From Algoriphagus vanfongensis DSM 17529 (lineage in GTDB: Bacteria; Bacteroidota; Bacteroidia; Cytophagales; Cyclobacteriaceae): 64,000 bases of DNA. Position 1 is the first letter of the stretch; the number at the start of each line of letters is the position of its first letter. The position numbers and the translations under genes were made by a program. The notes under the pieces are model-generated. The model ran no database searches. It saw nothing but the letters and a program-made list of their open reading frames with translations, and was not told where the DNA came from. Of this stretch, positions 25,684 to 33,983 are shown one piece after another. The DNA lies in contig NZ_AUBX01000011.1 in the NCBI RefSeq assembly GCF_000429465.1, forward strand, positions 372,001 to 436,000. Reading direction: 5' to 3'.

Positions 25684-27600
25684 TTATATTCTTTTGACCA
25701 ATTCCATAATTCTCAACAATTCGGCAATACTCCATGCTTGGGAAACGGCTCCCTTGGGTCTGTGAGGTGGATCGCCGTCAAAAATTTCAGCGACTGTTCC
25801 TACTCCGTATTGAGTCATGACTCCATCAAATCCCTTGAGGATTTTTTCAATAAATCCCTTTGCCGATTTGCCATGAAGCTTGATGTATCCTTCTACAAAA
25901 TGCCCCAATGGCCATACCCATACGGTGCCATTGTGATATGCTTGATCCCGGCTGATCTGATCTCCGAAATAGTAGCCTTTGTAAGCTGGGTCTTCAGGAG
26001 AAAGGGTTCGCAGACCTCGGGTGGTTAATAGGGTGGATTTTGCCAGTTCTAAAATCTGGTCATTTTGGGATTCATTCAGCATGGTGTAGGGAAGGGATGT
26101 CGCAAACACCATGTTTGGGCGGATAGCCCAGTCTTTGAAGTCGGCTCCGACGACGTCTGCCAGATATCCTTTTTCTTTACTCCAAAATTCTTTGACAAAG
26201 GAGGCGTTTACTTTCTCTGCCAATTCAAGAACACTTTCGTCCCCGCTGAGCTCGTGATAAAAGCAAAGTGCATTGTACCACAAGGCTTGGATCTCTACTG
26301 GACAGCCAACTCGTGCTGTCACAGGGCCATCTGGGGTGACTGCATCCATCCATGTCAGCGCGATTGATTCCTCGCCACCATAGATCAGTCCATTGTCGAG
26401 CATGTGGATGTTGAAGTCCGTTCCGTTTTGATAGCCTTCTATGATGCCTTTGAGTTTATCAAGATACCTATTCTTGACTGTATTACTATCTCCTGTGAAA
26501 AATATGTATTGCTGCAGTGCCCAAAAAAACCATAGTGGCGCATCCATTGAGTTCATATTGGTGAAAGTGCCACTGCCGACATTTGGGAATAGAGGACCAT
26601 GGAGGTCTTGGGCCATGGTGTCCATGATGTCCAGAAATGTATCCTTATCACCCACTGCCAATGTCAATCCTGGTGCTGCAATAAAGGTGTCTCTTCCCCA
26701 CCACCCAAACCAAGGGTAGCCGGCGATGACTCGAGTGTCACCATTTCTTTTGCGGATAAATTGGCTTGCAGAGTTTTTGAGGCAGTTTTCGAAGTTGCTT
26801 CTGGGGATTCTTCGAGAGATTTCTTTGTCGAAGGCTCGCTGTCTGGTCTGAGGATCTGCATCTGTCAGTCCGGCTGAAAAAATGACCGATTCGCCTTTTG
26901 CGATGTCAAATTCGAAGTAGCCCGGTACAAACAAATCTTCTTGATAGTCGTAGCCTCTTTCCCTTTCTAGGATATACTCCACATTGTGATACCAAGCTGG
27001 ATCAGAAATGAACTCGTTTGGTTTGGAAAGCTGCATGTACAGCGGGTCGTAGATCGGGTAGAGACGAAATTTGACTCCACAGTCTACGACTTCAAATTCC
27101 TTCTGAATATCAGAGTTTTCTTTGCACAGTGTATGGTAGCCTCTGAATGCCAAGAAAGGAGCTATACGCAACTTGGTAGGAGAGTGTGCTTCTAGCAAGG
27201 TGTAGCGGATCATCACGCGATCTCTATTGGTGTCTAGGATCAATTCTTTTTGAATCAAGACACCTCCGACCCGATAGGTCAATTTGGGGATGGGTTCTGA
27301 GTCGTAGTCTTCCAGGTATTTGTGGCCTCTAGGGGAGTAGTTTCCGGGGAATTTGCTAATGCCCAGATTAAATTTGGAGCCGTGCTGGATGACCGTTTCG
27401 TGGACTGTCGAGAGGAATACGTGGTTTTGGGAGTCTATCTGAGGCTGTGGAGCGACCAGCAGGCCATGGTACTTTCTGGTGTTGCACCCGATGATGGTAG
27501 TGCTGGTGTAAGTACCGGAGCGATTGGTCCGAATCGTCTCTCTATCTAAAGAGTAATTCAGATTAATTAACTGCGTTTTGTCAAAATGGATATAACTCAT
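25684..27600 (-). CDS. Glycogen debranching enzyme (amylo-alpha-1,6-glucosidase family)
   Basis: 638 residues from ATG 27598-27600 (a second ATG at 27619-27621 adds seven). The N-terminal half is the GDE beta-sandwich (IGCNTRKYHGLLVAPQPQ). The C-terminal half is a GH133-type (alpha/alpha)6 barrel with GYPWFGWWGRDTFIAAPG, the aspartate-bearing motif, and EIFDGDPPHRPKGAVSQAWS near the end. It removes alpha-1,6 branches from glycogen-like polymers. It is the first gene of an operon with GT4 and GH57. The pairing of a synthase-like and a degrading enzyme suggests polymer turnover. Confidence 0.92.
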   Translation of the reverse strand: MSYIHFDKTQLINLNYSLDRETIRTNRSGTYTSTTIIGCNTRKYHGLLVAPQPQIDSQNHVFLSTVHETVIQHGSKFNLGISKFPGNYSPRGHKYLEDYDSEPIPKLTYRVGGVLIQKELILDTNRDRVMIRYTLLEAHSPTKLRIAPFLAFRGYHTLCKENSDIQKEFEVVDCGVKFRLYPIYDPLYMQLSKPNEFISDPAWYHNVEYILERERGYDYQEDLFVPGYFEFDIAKGESVIFSAGLTDADPQTRQRAFDKEISRRIPRSNFENCLKNSASQFIRKRNGDTRVIAGYPWFGWWGRDTFIAAPGLTLAVGDKDTFLDIMDTMAQDLHGPLFPNVGSGTFTNMNSMDAPLWFFWALQQYIFFTGDSNTVKNRYLDKLKGIIEGYQNGTDFNIHMLDNGLIYGGEESIALTWMDAVTPDGPVTARVGCPVEIQALWYNALCFYHELSGDESVLELAEKVNASFVKEFWSKEKGYLADVVGADFKDWAIRPNMVFATSLPYTMLNESQNDQILELAKSTLLTTRGLRTLSPEDPAYKGYYFGDQISRDQAYHNGTVWVWPLGHFVEGYIKLHGKSAKGFIEKILKGFDGVMTQYGVGTVAEIFDGDPPHRPKGAVSQAWSIAELLRIMELVKRI

Positions 27601-27666
27601 AGGGCCTAGATTGTAGCCCATTAAAATAGAGTTTTGTATCCAGAGAAAAAATCAATTGCAAAAAAA

Positions 27667-27692
27667 TAAAGGTTATGTTTCCATAACCTTTA
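27667..27692 (-). terminator. Terminator of the 46-residue protein gene
   Basis: TAAAGGTTATG (27667-27677) pairs perfectly with CATAACCTTTA (27682-27692), loop TTTC. On the minus strand the stem is followed by six T. It lies 20 bases after the stop at 27712. Confidence 0.85.
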
Positions 27693-27711
27693 TTTGCTTG
27701 CTCTTGTCAGA

Positions 27712-27852
27712 TTAAGAGTGTACAGCTTCTTTTTGGATCTCATCCAAATTGCGGAGAGATTCTTCGAATTTCACCACGTAACTTTTTACAGTTGGGATAT
27801 CCACGGGTTTGACTACCGGGAATTTCGGTGAGGATTTAAACAAAGTAAACAT
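27712..27852 (-). CDS. Small protein of 46 residues, unknown function
   Basis: Begins with ATG at 27850-27852 and ends with TAA at 27712-27714. The protein opens MFTLFKSSPKFPVVKPVDIP and ends EEIQ-like with a charged helix (SYVVKFEESLRNLDEIQKEA). It has no membrane segment and no signal peptide. A perfect 11-bp hairpin with a T run follows 20 bases later, so a discrete transcript ends here. It sits between tRNA-His and the debranching gene on the same strand. No family is recognised. Support is the clean frame, amphipathic C-terminal half and terminator; conservation was not tested. Confidence 0.55.
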   Translation of the reverse strand: MFTLFKSSPKFPVVKPVDIPTVKSYVVKFEESLRNLDEIQKEAVHS

Positions 27853-27918
27853 CTCAAGTTGGTTTAGTTTGAGCAAATTTTGTCAAATGTTGTGCCAATC
27901 GCACCCCTATTAAAACAA

Positions 27919-27943
27919 AAAACCCCTCGATAGGAGGGGTTTT
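27919..27943 (-). terminator. Terminator after tRNA-His
   Basis: AAAACCCCTC (27919-27928) pairs with GAGGGGTTTT (27934-27943) over a five-base loop. On the minus strand it is followed by T-rich sequence directly after the tRNA 3' end. Confidence 0.85.
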
Positions 27944-27944
27944 G

Positions 27945-28019
27945 GGTGAAAGACCGGGTTCGAACCGGCGACCTCTGGTGCCACAAACCAGCGCTCTAAC
28001 CAGCTGAGCTACAATCACC
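27945..28019 (-). tRNA. tRNA-His (GTG anticodon)
   Basis: Reading the minus strand, the D arm is GCTC...GAGC. The anticodon arm is CTGGT-TTGTGGC-ACCAG, with anticodon GTG. The T arm is GCCGG-TTCGAAC-CCGGT, with one G-U pair. An extra 5' G (28019) faces a C at 27945, as expected for the G-1:C73 pair of histidine tRNAs. The 3' CCA is not fully encoded. The acceptor stem has two T-T mismatches at positions 5-68 and 6-67 (GTGATTG against CTTTCAC). Confidence 0.93.
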
Positions 28020-28100
28020 ATTTTAATTCTCTTGAGAACTCCTTTCTCAATCGGTTGGCAAAGGTAAATAGTTTGCTTTATCGGAGCAAGAACTGAGGCT

Positions 28101-29444
28101 TTATTTTATGATAAAATTTAATCTTTCTCCTTTTTTGCTCTCGTCAAACTGGCCGTTTTCATAGACTAAATGTCCAGAAACGATCGTGTGACTCACTTTG
28201 GACTGGAAAGTATGCCCTTCAAACGGCGACCAGCCGCATTTGGCGAGGATATTTTCTTTGCTGACTGTCCAAGGATCGTTGAGATCTACCAGGACCAAAT
28301 CTGCATGATAGCCTTCCCGGATGTAACCACGCTCTTCGATACGGAAGAGTTTGGCGACATTGTGACTCATTTTTTCAACGATTTTTTCAAGACTGATTTT
28401 GCCTTGGTGATAAAAATCCAACATCGCTACCAAGCTATGCTGAATCAATGGTCCTCCCGATGGAGCTTTGGTGTATACCTGATCTTTCTCTTCCAGTGTA
28501 TGAGGTGCATGATCGGTAGCGATCACATCGATTTTGTCAGCAAGTACTCCTTCAAAAATCCCTTTGGCATCATCTGCCGTTTTGACAGCTGGATTCCATT
28601 TGATCAAGGTGCCTTTGGTGTCGTAATCTTTTTCAGAAAACCACATGTGGTGGATGCAGGCTTCCGCAGTTACATTTTTCTCTTCCAGTGGAATGGTATT
28701 GTCAAATAGCTCGAGCTCCTTGGCAGTGCTGATGTGAAGGATATGCAAGCGAGTTCCGTATTTCTTGGCCATGGCTACAGCTCTACTGGACGCGTCGTAG
28801 CAAGCTTCTTCTGATCTGATTTTCGGGTGGTACTTGACAGGGATGTCATCCCCGTATATTTCCTGAAAGGATTCCAGATTTGCCTTGATGATGTTGTCGT
28901 TTTCCGAATGGATGGCGATCAGCATCTTGCATTCTTTGAAAATCCCTTCCAAGACTTCCAGATTGTCAACCAACATATTCCCTGTAGAAGAACCTTGGAA
29001 CACCTTGATGCCACAGATATTTTTGGGGTCTACTTTGAGGATTTCTTCCAGATTGTTATTTGTTGCGCCAAAAAAGAAAGAATAATTGGCCAAGGAAACC
29101 TCCTTTGCTCTCGCATATTTTTCTTCCAAAAGTGGAATAGTCACGGCTTGAGGTACTGTGTTGGGCATTTCCATGAAAGAAGTCGTCCCTCCAGCTACCC
29201 CAGCTTTGGCTTCGGTATAGATTTCTCCTTTATGCGTCAGTCCTGGCTCTCTAAAGTGTACTTGATCGTCGATGACTCCAGGAAGGAGGTATTTCCCTTC
29301 TGCGTTGATTGTTTTGTCAGCAGTAGTTCCTGCGAGATTTTCTCCGATTTTGACGATCCTTCCTCCTTCTACCAAAACATCTCCACGAAAGATCCGCCCC
29401 TCATTGACTATATTTGCACCGTTGATCAGAATACTTTTCATCAT
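28101..29444 (-). CDS. pyrC: Dihydroorotase
   Basis: 447 residues, class I-type amidohydrolase length. It cyclises carbamoyl aspartate to dihydroorotate in pyrimidine synthesis. The N-terminus has GKYLLPGVIDDQVHFREPG with the HxR metal/substrate motif. GGTTSFMEMPNTVP follows, the central histidines lie in AIHSEN and LHILHIST, and DVIATDHAPHT holds the catalytic aspartate. A TATTTTTG-like box on the minus strand (29464-29471) could start it near 29457. It is divergent from the helicase gene, 34 bases apart. Confidence 0.95.
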   Translation of the reverse strand: MMKSILINGANIVNEGRIFRGDVLVEGGRIVKIGENLAGTTADKTINAEGKYLLPGVIDDQVHFREPGLTHKGEIYTEAKAGVAGGTTSFMEMPNTVPQAVTIPLLEEKYARAKEVSLANYSFFFGATNNNLEEILKVDPKNICGIKVFQGSSTGNMLVDNLEVLEGIFKECKMLIAIHSENDNIIKANLESFQEIYGDDIPVKYHPKIRSEEACYDASSRAVAMAKKYGTRLHILHISTAKELELFDNTIPLEEKNVTAEACIHHMWFSEKDYDTKGTLIKWNPAVKTADDAKGIFEGVLADKIDVIATDHAPHTLEEKDQVYTKAPSGGPLIQHSLVAMLDFYHQGKISLEKIVEKMSHNVAKLFRIEERGYIREGYHADLVLVDLNDPWTVSKENILAKCGWSPFEGHTFQSKVSHTIVSGHLVYENGQFDESKKGERLNFIIK

Positions 29445-29478
29445 TTCGTTTTAAAATTTCTCCCAAAAATAAGGAATC

Positions 29479-30828
29479 ATGACCAATGAGGCAGTAGGAT
29501 TTGAGGCTTTTAAACTCAATAGGCAATTGCTCAATGCGATCGAGGAGGCAGGCTATACTGCTCCTACCGCTATTCAGGAAAAAGCAATTCCTTTGGCTTT
29601 GGCAGGTCATGATGTGCTGGGGATCGCCCAAACAGGCACAGGAAAGACTGCTGCCTATGTATTGCCGATCCTAATGAAAACCAAATATGCGCAGGGGACT
29701 TTGCCTAGAGCCTTGGTTCTAGCGCCTACCCGTGAGCTGGTGATGCAGATCGAAGAAGTCTGCAGCGATTTGGGGAAATACACAGGCTTAAGGGTGGTGT
29801 GTCTCTATGGAGGGATCGGACCCAAAACCCAAATTGAACAGATCGAAGCAGGTGTGGACATCATCATCGCTACTCCTGGTCGGTTTATGGATTTGTACAA
29901 GAAAGGGATCATACTGACCAAGGAGCTTAAAACCATGGTGTTGGATGAGGCGGATAAAATGATGGATATGGGTTTTATGCCTCAGATTCGGTCGATTCTG
30001 GAAGTGATTCCAGTGAAAAGGCAAAATCTTTTGTTTTCTGCCACCTTTGCTCCGCGTGTCGAAGGGCTTGCGGCTGAGTTTTTGGAGTTTCCAGAGAGGG
30101 TGGAGGTGACGCCTTCTGCCACCACGGCAGAGACCATTGCTCAGGTCAAATACTTTGTTCCAAATATTCGGACGAAGCTGTATCTGTTGGAGCATTTGCT
30201 GTTGCTGGAAGATGTCACTCGGGCGATTATTTTTACCCGAAGTCGTAAAAATGCAGAAGAAGTCTATCAGTTTCTTTCGAGATCCAAGTTCGGAGAGGTT
30301 CGTGTGATACATGCCAATAAAGGTCAAAATACCCGGATCAACTCGATGGATGATTTCAAGGCGGGGGATGTCCGGATTTTGGTGGCGACTGATGTCGCAT
30401 CAAGAGGGCTGGACGTATCGATGGTTTCCCATGTGGTCAATTTCGATGTACCTTTGATCTATGAGGACTATGTTCATAGAATAGGCAGGACGGGACGTGC
30501 TGAAAATGTAGGGAAGGCAGTGACATTTATCAATCCTGCAGAAGCTTGGCACTTTGAAAGAATCGAAGGACTGATCCGGATGGAAGTGCCAGAATATCAA
30601 ATCCCACAGCCTGTCACAGTGACGGAAACTCCCTTTGCTGAGAAGCAAATCTACGCCCGTGAATTGGATAAGCTGAAGCAGAAAGAAAATCCTGACTACA
30701 AGGGAGCTTTTCATGACAAAAAAGCCAGACCAAAGAAGAACATCGGAAAAGGAGAAAAAGTCAAAGCCAAAAAGTCCGGAAGCAAAAAGAACCGGAATCA
30801 GCTGAAGACAAAGAATCGGAAAAAATAG
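29479..30828 (+). CDS. DEAD-box ATP-dependent RNA helicase
   Basis: 449 residues. All superfamily 2 DEAD motifs are visible: Q motif (TAPTAIQEKAIP), motif I AQTGTGKT, Ia PTRELVMQ, motif II DEAD, motif III SAT, motif V ATDVASRGLD and motif VI HRIGRTGR. The last 60 residues are a lysine-rich tail (about 390-449), as in RhlE-like helicases of Bacteroidota, probably for RNA binding. Roles of such enzymes include ribosome assembly and mRNA decay. A strong terminator follows. Confidence 0.95.
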   Translation: MTNEAVGFEAFKLNRQLLNAIEEAGYTAPTAIQEKAIPLALAGHDVLGIAQTGTGKTAAYVLPILMKTKYAQGTLPRALVLAPTRELVMQIEEVCSDLGKYTGLRVVCLYGGIGPKTQIEQIEAGVDIIIATPGRFMDLYKKGIILTKELKTMVLDEADKMMDMGFMPQIRSILEVIPVKRQNLLFSATFAPRVEGLAAEFLEFPERVEVTPSATTAETIAQVKYFVPNIRTKLYLLEHLLLLEDVTRAIIFTRSRKNAEEVYQFLSRSKFGEVRVIHANKGQNTRINSMDDFKAGDVRILVATDVASRGLDVSMVSHVVNFDVPLIYEDYVHRIGRTGRAENVGKAVTFINPAEAWHFERIEGLIRMEVPEYQIPQPVTVTETPFAEKQIYARELDKLKQKENPDYKGAFHDKKARPKKNIGKGEKVKAKKSGSKKNRNQLKTKNRKK

Positions 30829-30842
30829 AAGGCAACTGAATT

Positions 30843-30882
30843 TAATGAAAAAGGGACTCTGACTAGAGTCCCTTTTTCATTA
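30843..30882 (+). terminator. Terminator of the DEAD-box helicase gene
   Basis: A nearly perfect 18-bp stem with a GACT loop. The core AAAAAGGGACTCT (30848-30860) pairs with AGAGTCCCTTTTT (30865-30877). Confidence 0.9.
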
Positions 30883-30900
30883 GTTAAAAGAGTTGAAAAA

Positions 30901-30933
30901 TTGTCAGAGTCTTAGCTTTTAAAGATACTTTTC
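30901..30933 (+). promoter_or_regulatory. Weak promoter candidate for the alpha/beta hydrolase gene
   Basis: TTG at 30901-30903 and TACTTTTC at 30926-30933 are separated by 22 bases. The -7 box differs from TAnnTTTG in one base. It would start transcription about 35 bases before the ATG. Confidence 0.35.
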
Positions 30934-30971
30934 GAACTCAAGTTTTTTTTGGAGAATTCACTAGCGGTACA

Positions 30972-32150
30972 ATGTCTTTAGCCTTGTTATACTTCTTCTT
31001 CCTTTATACTGGAATGGTACTTCAAGAGAGTTTTGATGAAGTCTCTGTTCCGCTGAACCATCATCTTTCAGATTCAAAAAGCATTACGATAGAAGTGGAG
31101 TATTTGACTTCTTTTGACGCTAGGAAGGAAACGGTGTTTCTAATTGAAGATGCATTTGATCTAGCTTTCAGAGGAGTGGAGATTACTGACAGGCTCTCTG
31201 GATCTTTCAATTTTGTACTTATTAGAGGTAGAAAATCTTCGAAAGAACTGTCGAAATGGCTTGGAAGAAATGGAGATGTCAATTATGCTGAGGCGTACTC
31301 TTTATTGAACCAAGATCAGGTAGTGCGGGATATTGAGGTGGTAAAGAAAAGACTAGTAGGGGATCAGCAGGTTCATCTTTTAGGGTATTCTGCCTCAGGG
31401 CTCACCATGCTGAGGTATGCGACGATGTTTCCGGATCAAGTGAGATCAATTTTGGTTTTTAGTCCTTTACTTTTCGAGGTTCAGAATAATTTGAGTTTTT
31501 GGACTTATACCAATCAAATAGATAAACTGAATCAGGAATACAGCTCGAAATTTATTCGCGATTTTGCATGGTATTCATCTTATGATTTTGAGGGATTTGC
31601 TAGTCAAGAGAGCAGAAAGTTAATGGAATTAGCATGTCTTGATTTCATGAAGAAAAAGCCATTTTACCCCGTTCCAGAAGCAAATGAATTGAACTTAGCT
31701 TTTCAGGTACGGGCATTTGAGTTGAGTTTTGGTATCAAATCTCAATTTTCAACCAGTGAGTCGCCTATTTTTAATGCATTGCTACAAGAGAGCGGGGCTT
31801 TTTGGGATGAGTACAACAGAAGCTCTTTTTCAGTGTTTGGAATCAATTATGACAGTGGATTGGATTATAGCGGTAAGTTGACAATCATCGGCTCAGCATT
31901 TGATTTGCTAGTGTCTCAAAAATCATATGATGTTCTGGCGGAGTTTTTTCCAAATCGAACGTTGATTCTGTTGAATGATGCCCATTCCTTTGCTCGACTG
32001 CAATCTTCGGGATTAACCTCAGATTTAATTAATGCATTTATTTCCGATGGGTTTGACAAAAAAGTAAAAGTCTATTCAGATTTGGAATATCAGCATTTGA
32101 TTTATAAAAAATCTGATAATCGAAAGTTTCCAATACCAAAAATGTTTTGA
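30972..32150 (+). CDS. Putative exported alpha/beta hydrolase
   Basis: 392 residues. A hydrophobic N-terminus (SLALLYFFFLYTGMVL) may be a signal peptide or anchor. LLGYSASGLTMLRYATMFP is the nucleophile elbow GxSxG-like GYSAS, followed by the helix and strand FPDQVRSILVFSP. The end has IIGSAFDLLVSQKSYDVL (possible acid) and LLNDAHSF (catalytic His), so a Ser-Asp-His triad is plausible. It resembles S33-type or esterase folds with a large insertion (about residues 170-280). No substrate can be named. Base composition looks more AT-rich than the neighbours, which may hint at separate ancestry. Confidence 0.65.
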   Translation: MSLALLYFFFLYTGMVLQESFDEVSVPLNHHLSDSKSITIEVEYLTSFDARKETVFLIEDAFDLAFRGVEITDRLSGSFNFVLIRGRKSSKELSKWLGRNGDVNYAEAYSLLNQDQVVRDIEVVKKRLVGDQQVHLLGYSASGLTMLRYATMFPDQVRSILVFSPLLFEVQNNLSFWTYTNQIDKLNQEYSSKFIRDFAWYSSYDFEGFASQESRKLMELACLDFMKKKPFYPVPEANELNLAFQVRAFELSFGIKSQFSTSESPIFNALLQESGAFWDEYNRSSFSVFGINYDSGLDYSGKLTIIGSAFDLLVSQKSYDVLAEFFPNRTLILLNDAHSFARLQSSGLTSDLINAFISDGFDKKVKVYSDLEYQHLIYKKSDNRKFPIPKMF

Positions 32151-32155
32151 TAGAG

Positions 32156-32191
32156 AAAAGGCTAGCTCAAATCAATGAGCTAGCCTTTTTT
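32156..32191. terminator. Terminator after the alpha/beta hydrolase gene
   Basis: AAAAGGCTAGCTCA (32156-32169) pairs with TGAGCTAGCCTTTT (32176-32189), a perfect 14-bp stem followed by T residues. The 100 bases from here to the M28 peptidase stop show no further feature. Confidence 0.88.
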
Positions 32192-32291
32192 ATGAGTTTT
32201 GATACATCATCGGACATCCAACATCCAGCTTCCTGTCCAAAGAATCAAGGAGAAGTTGACTGGATGTCTTTTATCCATAAGAAATATTTAT

Positions 32292-33788
32292 TTATCTCTC
32301 GCCTCTGGTATTTGTCCCGTCAACGCGAGTTCTATTTTCTCTGTTTGCCAAGTCCCAAGCAGTGTGGAAAATCAACTGGGCTCTTTTGGTCATCAATGGG
32401 AATTCGATTTTGTCCACCGTGTCAGTCACCTGATGGTAGTCGTCATGTACGCCATTGAAGAAAAAGATCACAGGGATGTCAAATTTGGCGAAGTTGTAGT
32501 GATCAGATCTGTAGTAGAACCTGTTGGGATCATCTTCCGCATCATATCTGTAGTCCAGGATCAAATCCGTATAAGTGATGTTGTTGTATTCATTGATTTT
32601 TTTCAAATCAGTGGATAGCATCTCAGAACCGATCACATATACATAATCCTTGTTCTCAGCATCTTGGTATTCGTAGTCGATACGACCAACCATGTCGATG
32701 TTGATATTGTTGACAGTGTTTGCGATAGGGAAGATTGGGTTTTCAGAGTAATACTGAGATCCCAAAAGACCTTTTTCTTCACCAGTTACATTCAAGAAAA
32801 GAATGGATCTTCTCGGCTTGTGACCTTCTTTGGCAGCCGTAGCGAATGCCTGAGCGATTTCCATGACGGAAACAGTACCGGAACCGTCATCATCAGCGCC
32901 ATTGAAAACTTCACCGGTAGAGCTCACACCTACGTGGTCATAGTGGGAAGAAATCACGAGTACTTCTTCTTTCTTGTCAGTACCTTCCAAAAAGCCCAGC
33001 ACATTGTAAGCTTCCACTGGAGTAGAGGATTTTTCTACCTGATATTTTACTTTTTGAGAAGCGATAGCTTCAGGATTGCTTTTTGCAGCTTCTTTCAATT
33101 CCTCGACGGAAGTTTCGAAAAGCTCGCCCATTTTGTCAGAGCTGACCATGAAGATCGGTCTTTGTTCCACTTCTTTTTCGAAACCGATACGGCCTTTGCC
33201 AGATAGCGTCTTGTATCTGTTGGCGATTCGGTCAAAGTTGGCTTGACCTTCCATGCTTACGATGACGATACCGGCTGCACCCGCATCCATCACTTTGCTC
33301 ACAAGACCGTTGCTTCTCTCGCCTACTGCCCAGATACCTACTAGTTTGCCAGTGACATCTACTTTTGCTAGATTTTCGTCGTTGGCCAATCCTAAGAAAA
33401 CCAATTCAGATTTAGCAGCTTTTTTCAGGTTGCCATCTCCGATGAAGACATAATCTTCGTTTTCTACCAGTTTGTTTTTGCCTACCTGCAGGCTTACATT
33501 TTCAAACTTGGTGCTAACCAATGGGACAGCCTGAAAATATTTTCCGTCTACAGGGCCAGTAAGGCCTAGATCCTTGTAGAAATCCGCCAGATAATTCGCT
33601 GCGATAAGGCCTTCGGGTGAACCTGTATCTCTTCCTTTCATCTCATCGGATGCCAAGAAAGTCAGGTATTCTGTCAAGTCTTCTGCCGTGATGGTATTGG
33701 CATATTTGACCTGAACCGGATTTTGCGCCATGGTCCCTAGGGAAAGTCCCAAGGCCAAGGCTCCGGTCAATGCTAATTGTTTTTTCAT
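32292..33788 (-). CDS. Secreted M28-family zinc metallopeptidase
   Basis: 498 residues from ATG 33786-33788; the frame extends to 33824, but the inner Met begins a clear signal peptide (KKQLALTGALALGLSLGTMAQ region). A PA-like insert (about residues 90-215) precedes the catalytic domain. Zinc ligands fit M28: H282 in SSHYDHVG, the Asp in GADDDGSG (299-301), E337/E338 in TGEEKG, D365 in NIDMVGR and the His in SDHYNFAKF (about 447). Such aminopeptidases trim peptides in the periplasm or outside. The last residues are rich in charged and polar amino acids, with no obvious sorting domain. Confidence 0.92.
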   Translation of the reverse strand: MKKQLALTGALALGLSLGTMAQNPVQVKYANTITAEDLTEYLTFLASDEMKGRDTGSPEGLIAANYLADFYKDLGLTGPVDGKYFQAVPLVSTKFENVSLQVGKNKLVENEDYVFIGDGNLKKAAKSELVFLGLANDENLAKVDVTGKLVGIWAVGERSNGLVSKVMDAGAAGIVIVSMEGQANFDRIANRYKTLSGKGRIGFEKEVEQRPIFMVSSDKMGELFETSVEELKEAAKSNPEAIASQKVKYQVEKSSTPVEAYNVLGFLEGTDKKEEVLVISSHYDHVGVSSTGEVFNGADDDGSGTVSVMEIAQAFATAAKEGHKPRRSILFLNVTGEEKGLLGSQYYSENPIFPIANTVNNINIDMVGRIDYEYQDAENKDYVYVIGSEMLSTDLKKINEYNNITYTDLILDYRYDAEDDPNRFYYRSDHYNFAKFDIPVIFFFNGVHDDYHQVTDTVDKIEFPLMTKRAQLIFHTAWDLANRENRTRVDGTNTRGER

Positions 33789-33916
33789 AGCTGATATTTT
33801 GAATTTGGCCCCTAAGCTAGACAATTTTTTCAGGCAGCCATCAAAGGATTACAAGAATGGAATAGGGAGAGGTTGAATTTCTCTTGGTTAAGAGAAGATT
33901 ATCTTTTAATTAATCG

Positions 33917-33924
33917 TACCTTTG
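33917..33924 (+). promoter_or_regulatory. -7 promoter box TACCTTTG upstream of gcvP
   Basis: TACCTTTG matches the TAnnTTTG consensus. It would start transcription near 33931, within the longest open frame of gcvP. This supports the downstream ATG at 33984 as the real start. No good TTG lies 17-23 bases upstream. Confidence 0.5.
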
Positions 33925-33983
33925 CGGCCAGAAAGCCAAAGGCTTTTGACCCAAATATTCTATACAGCTTCCATACAAATCAA

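Noticed and set aside
32147..32618. Plus-strand frames overlapping the end of the M28 peptidase gene
   Set aside because: They run through the terminator at 32156-32191 and across the peptidase on the other strand; no family resemblance.
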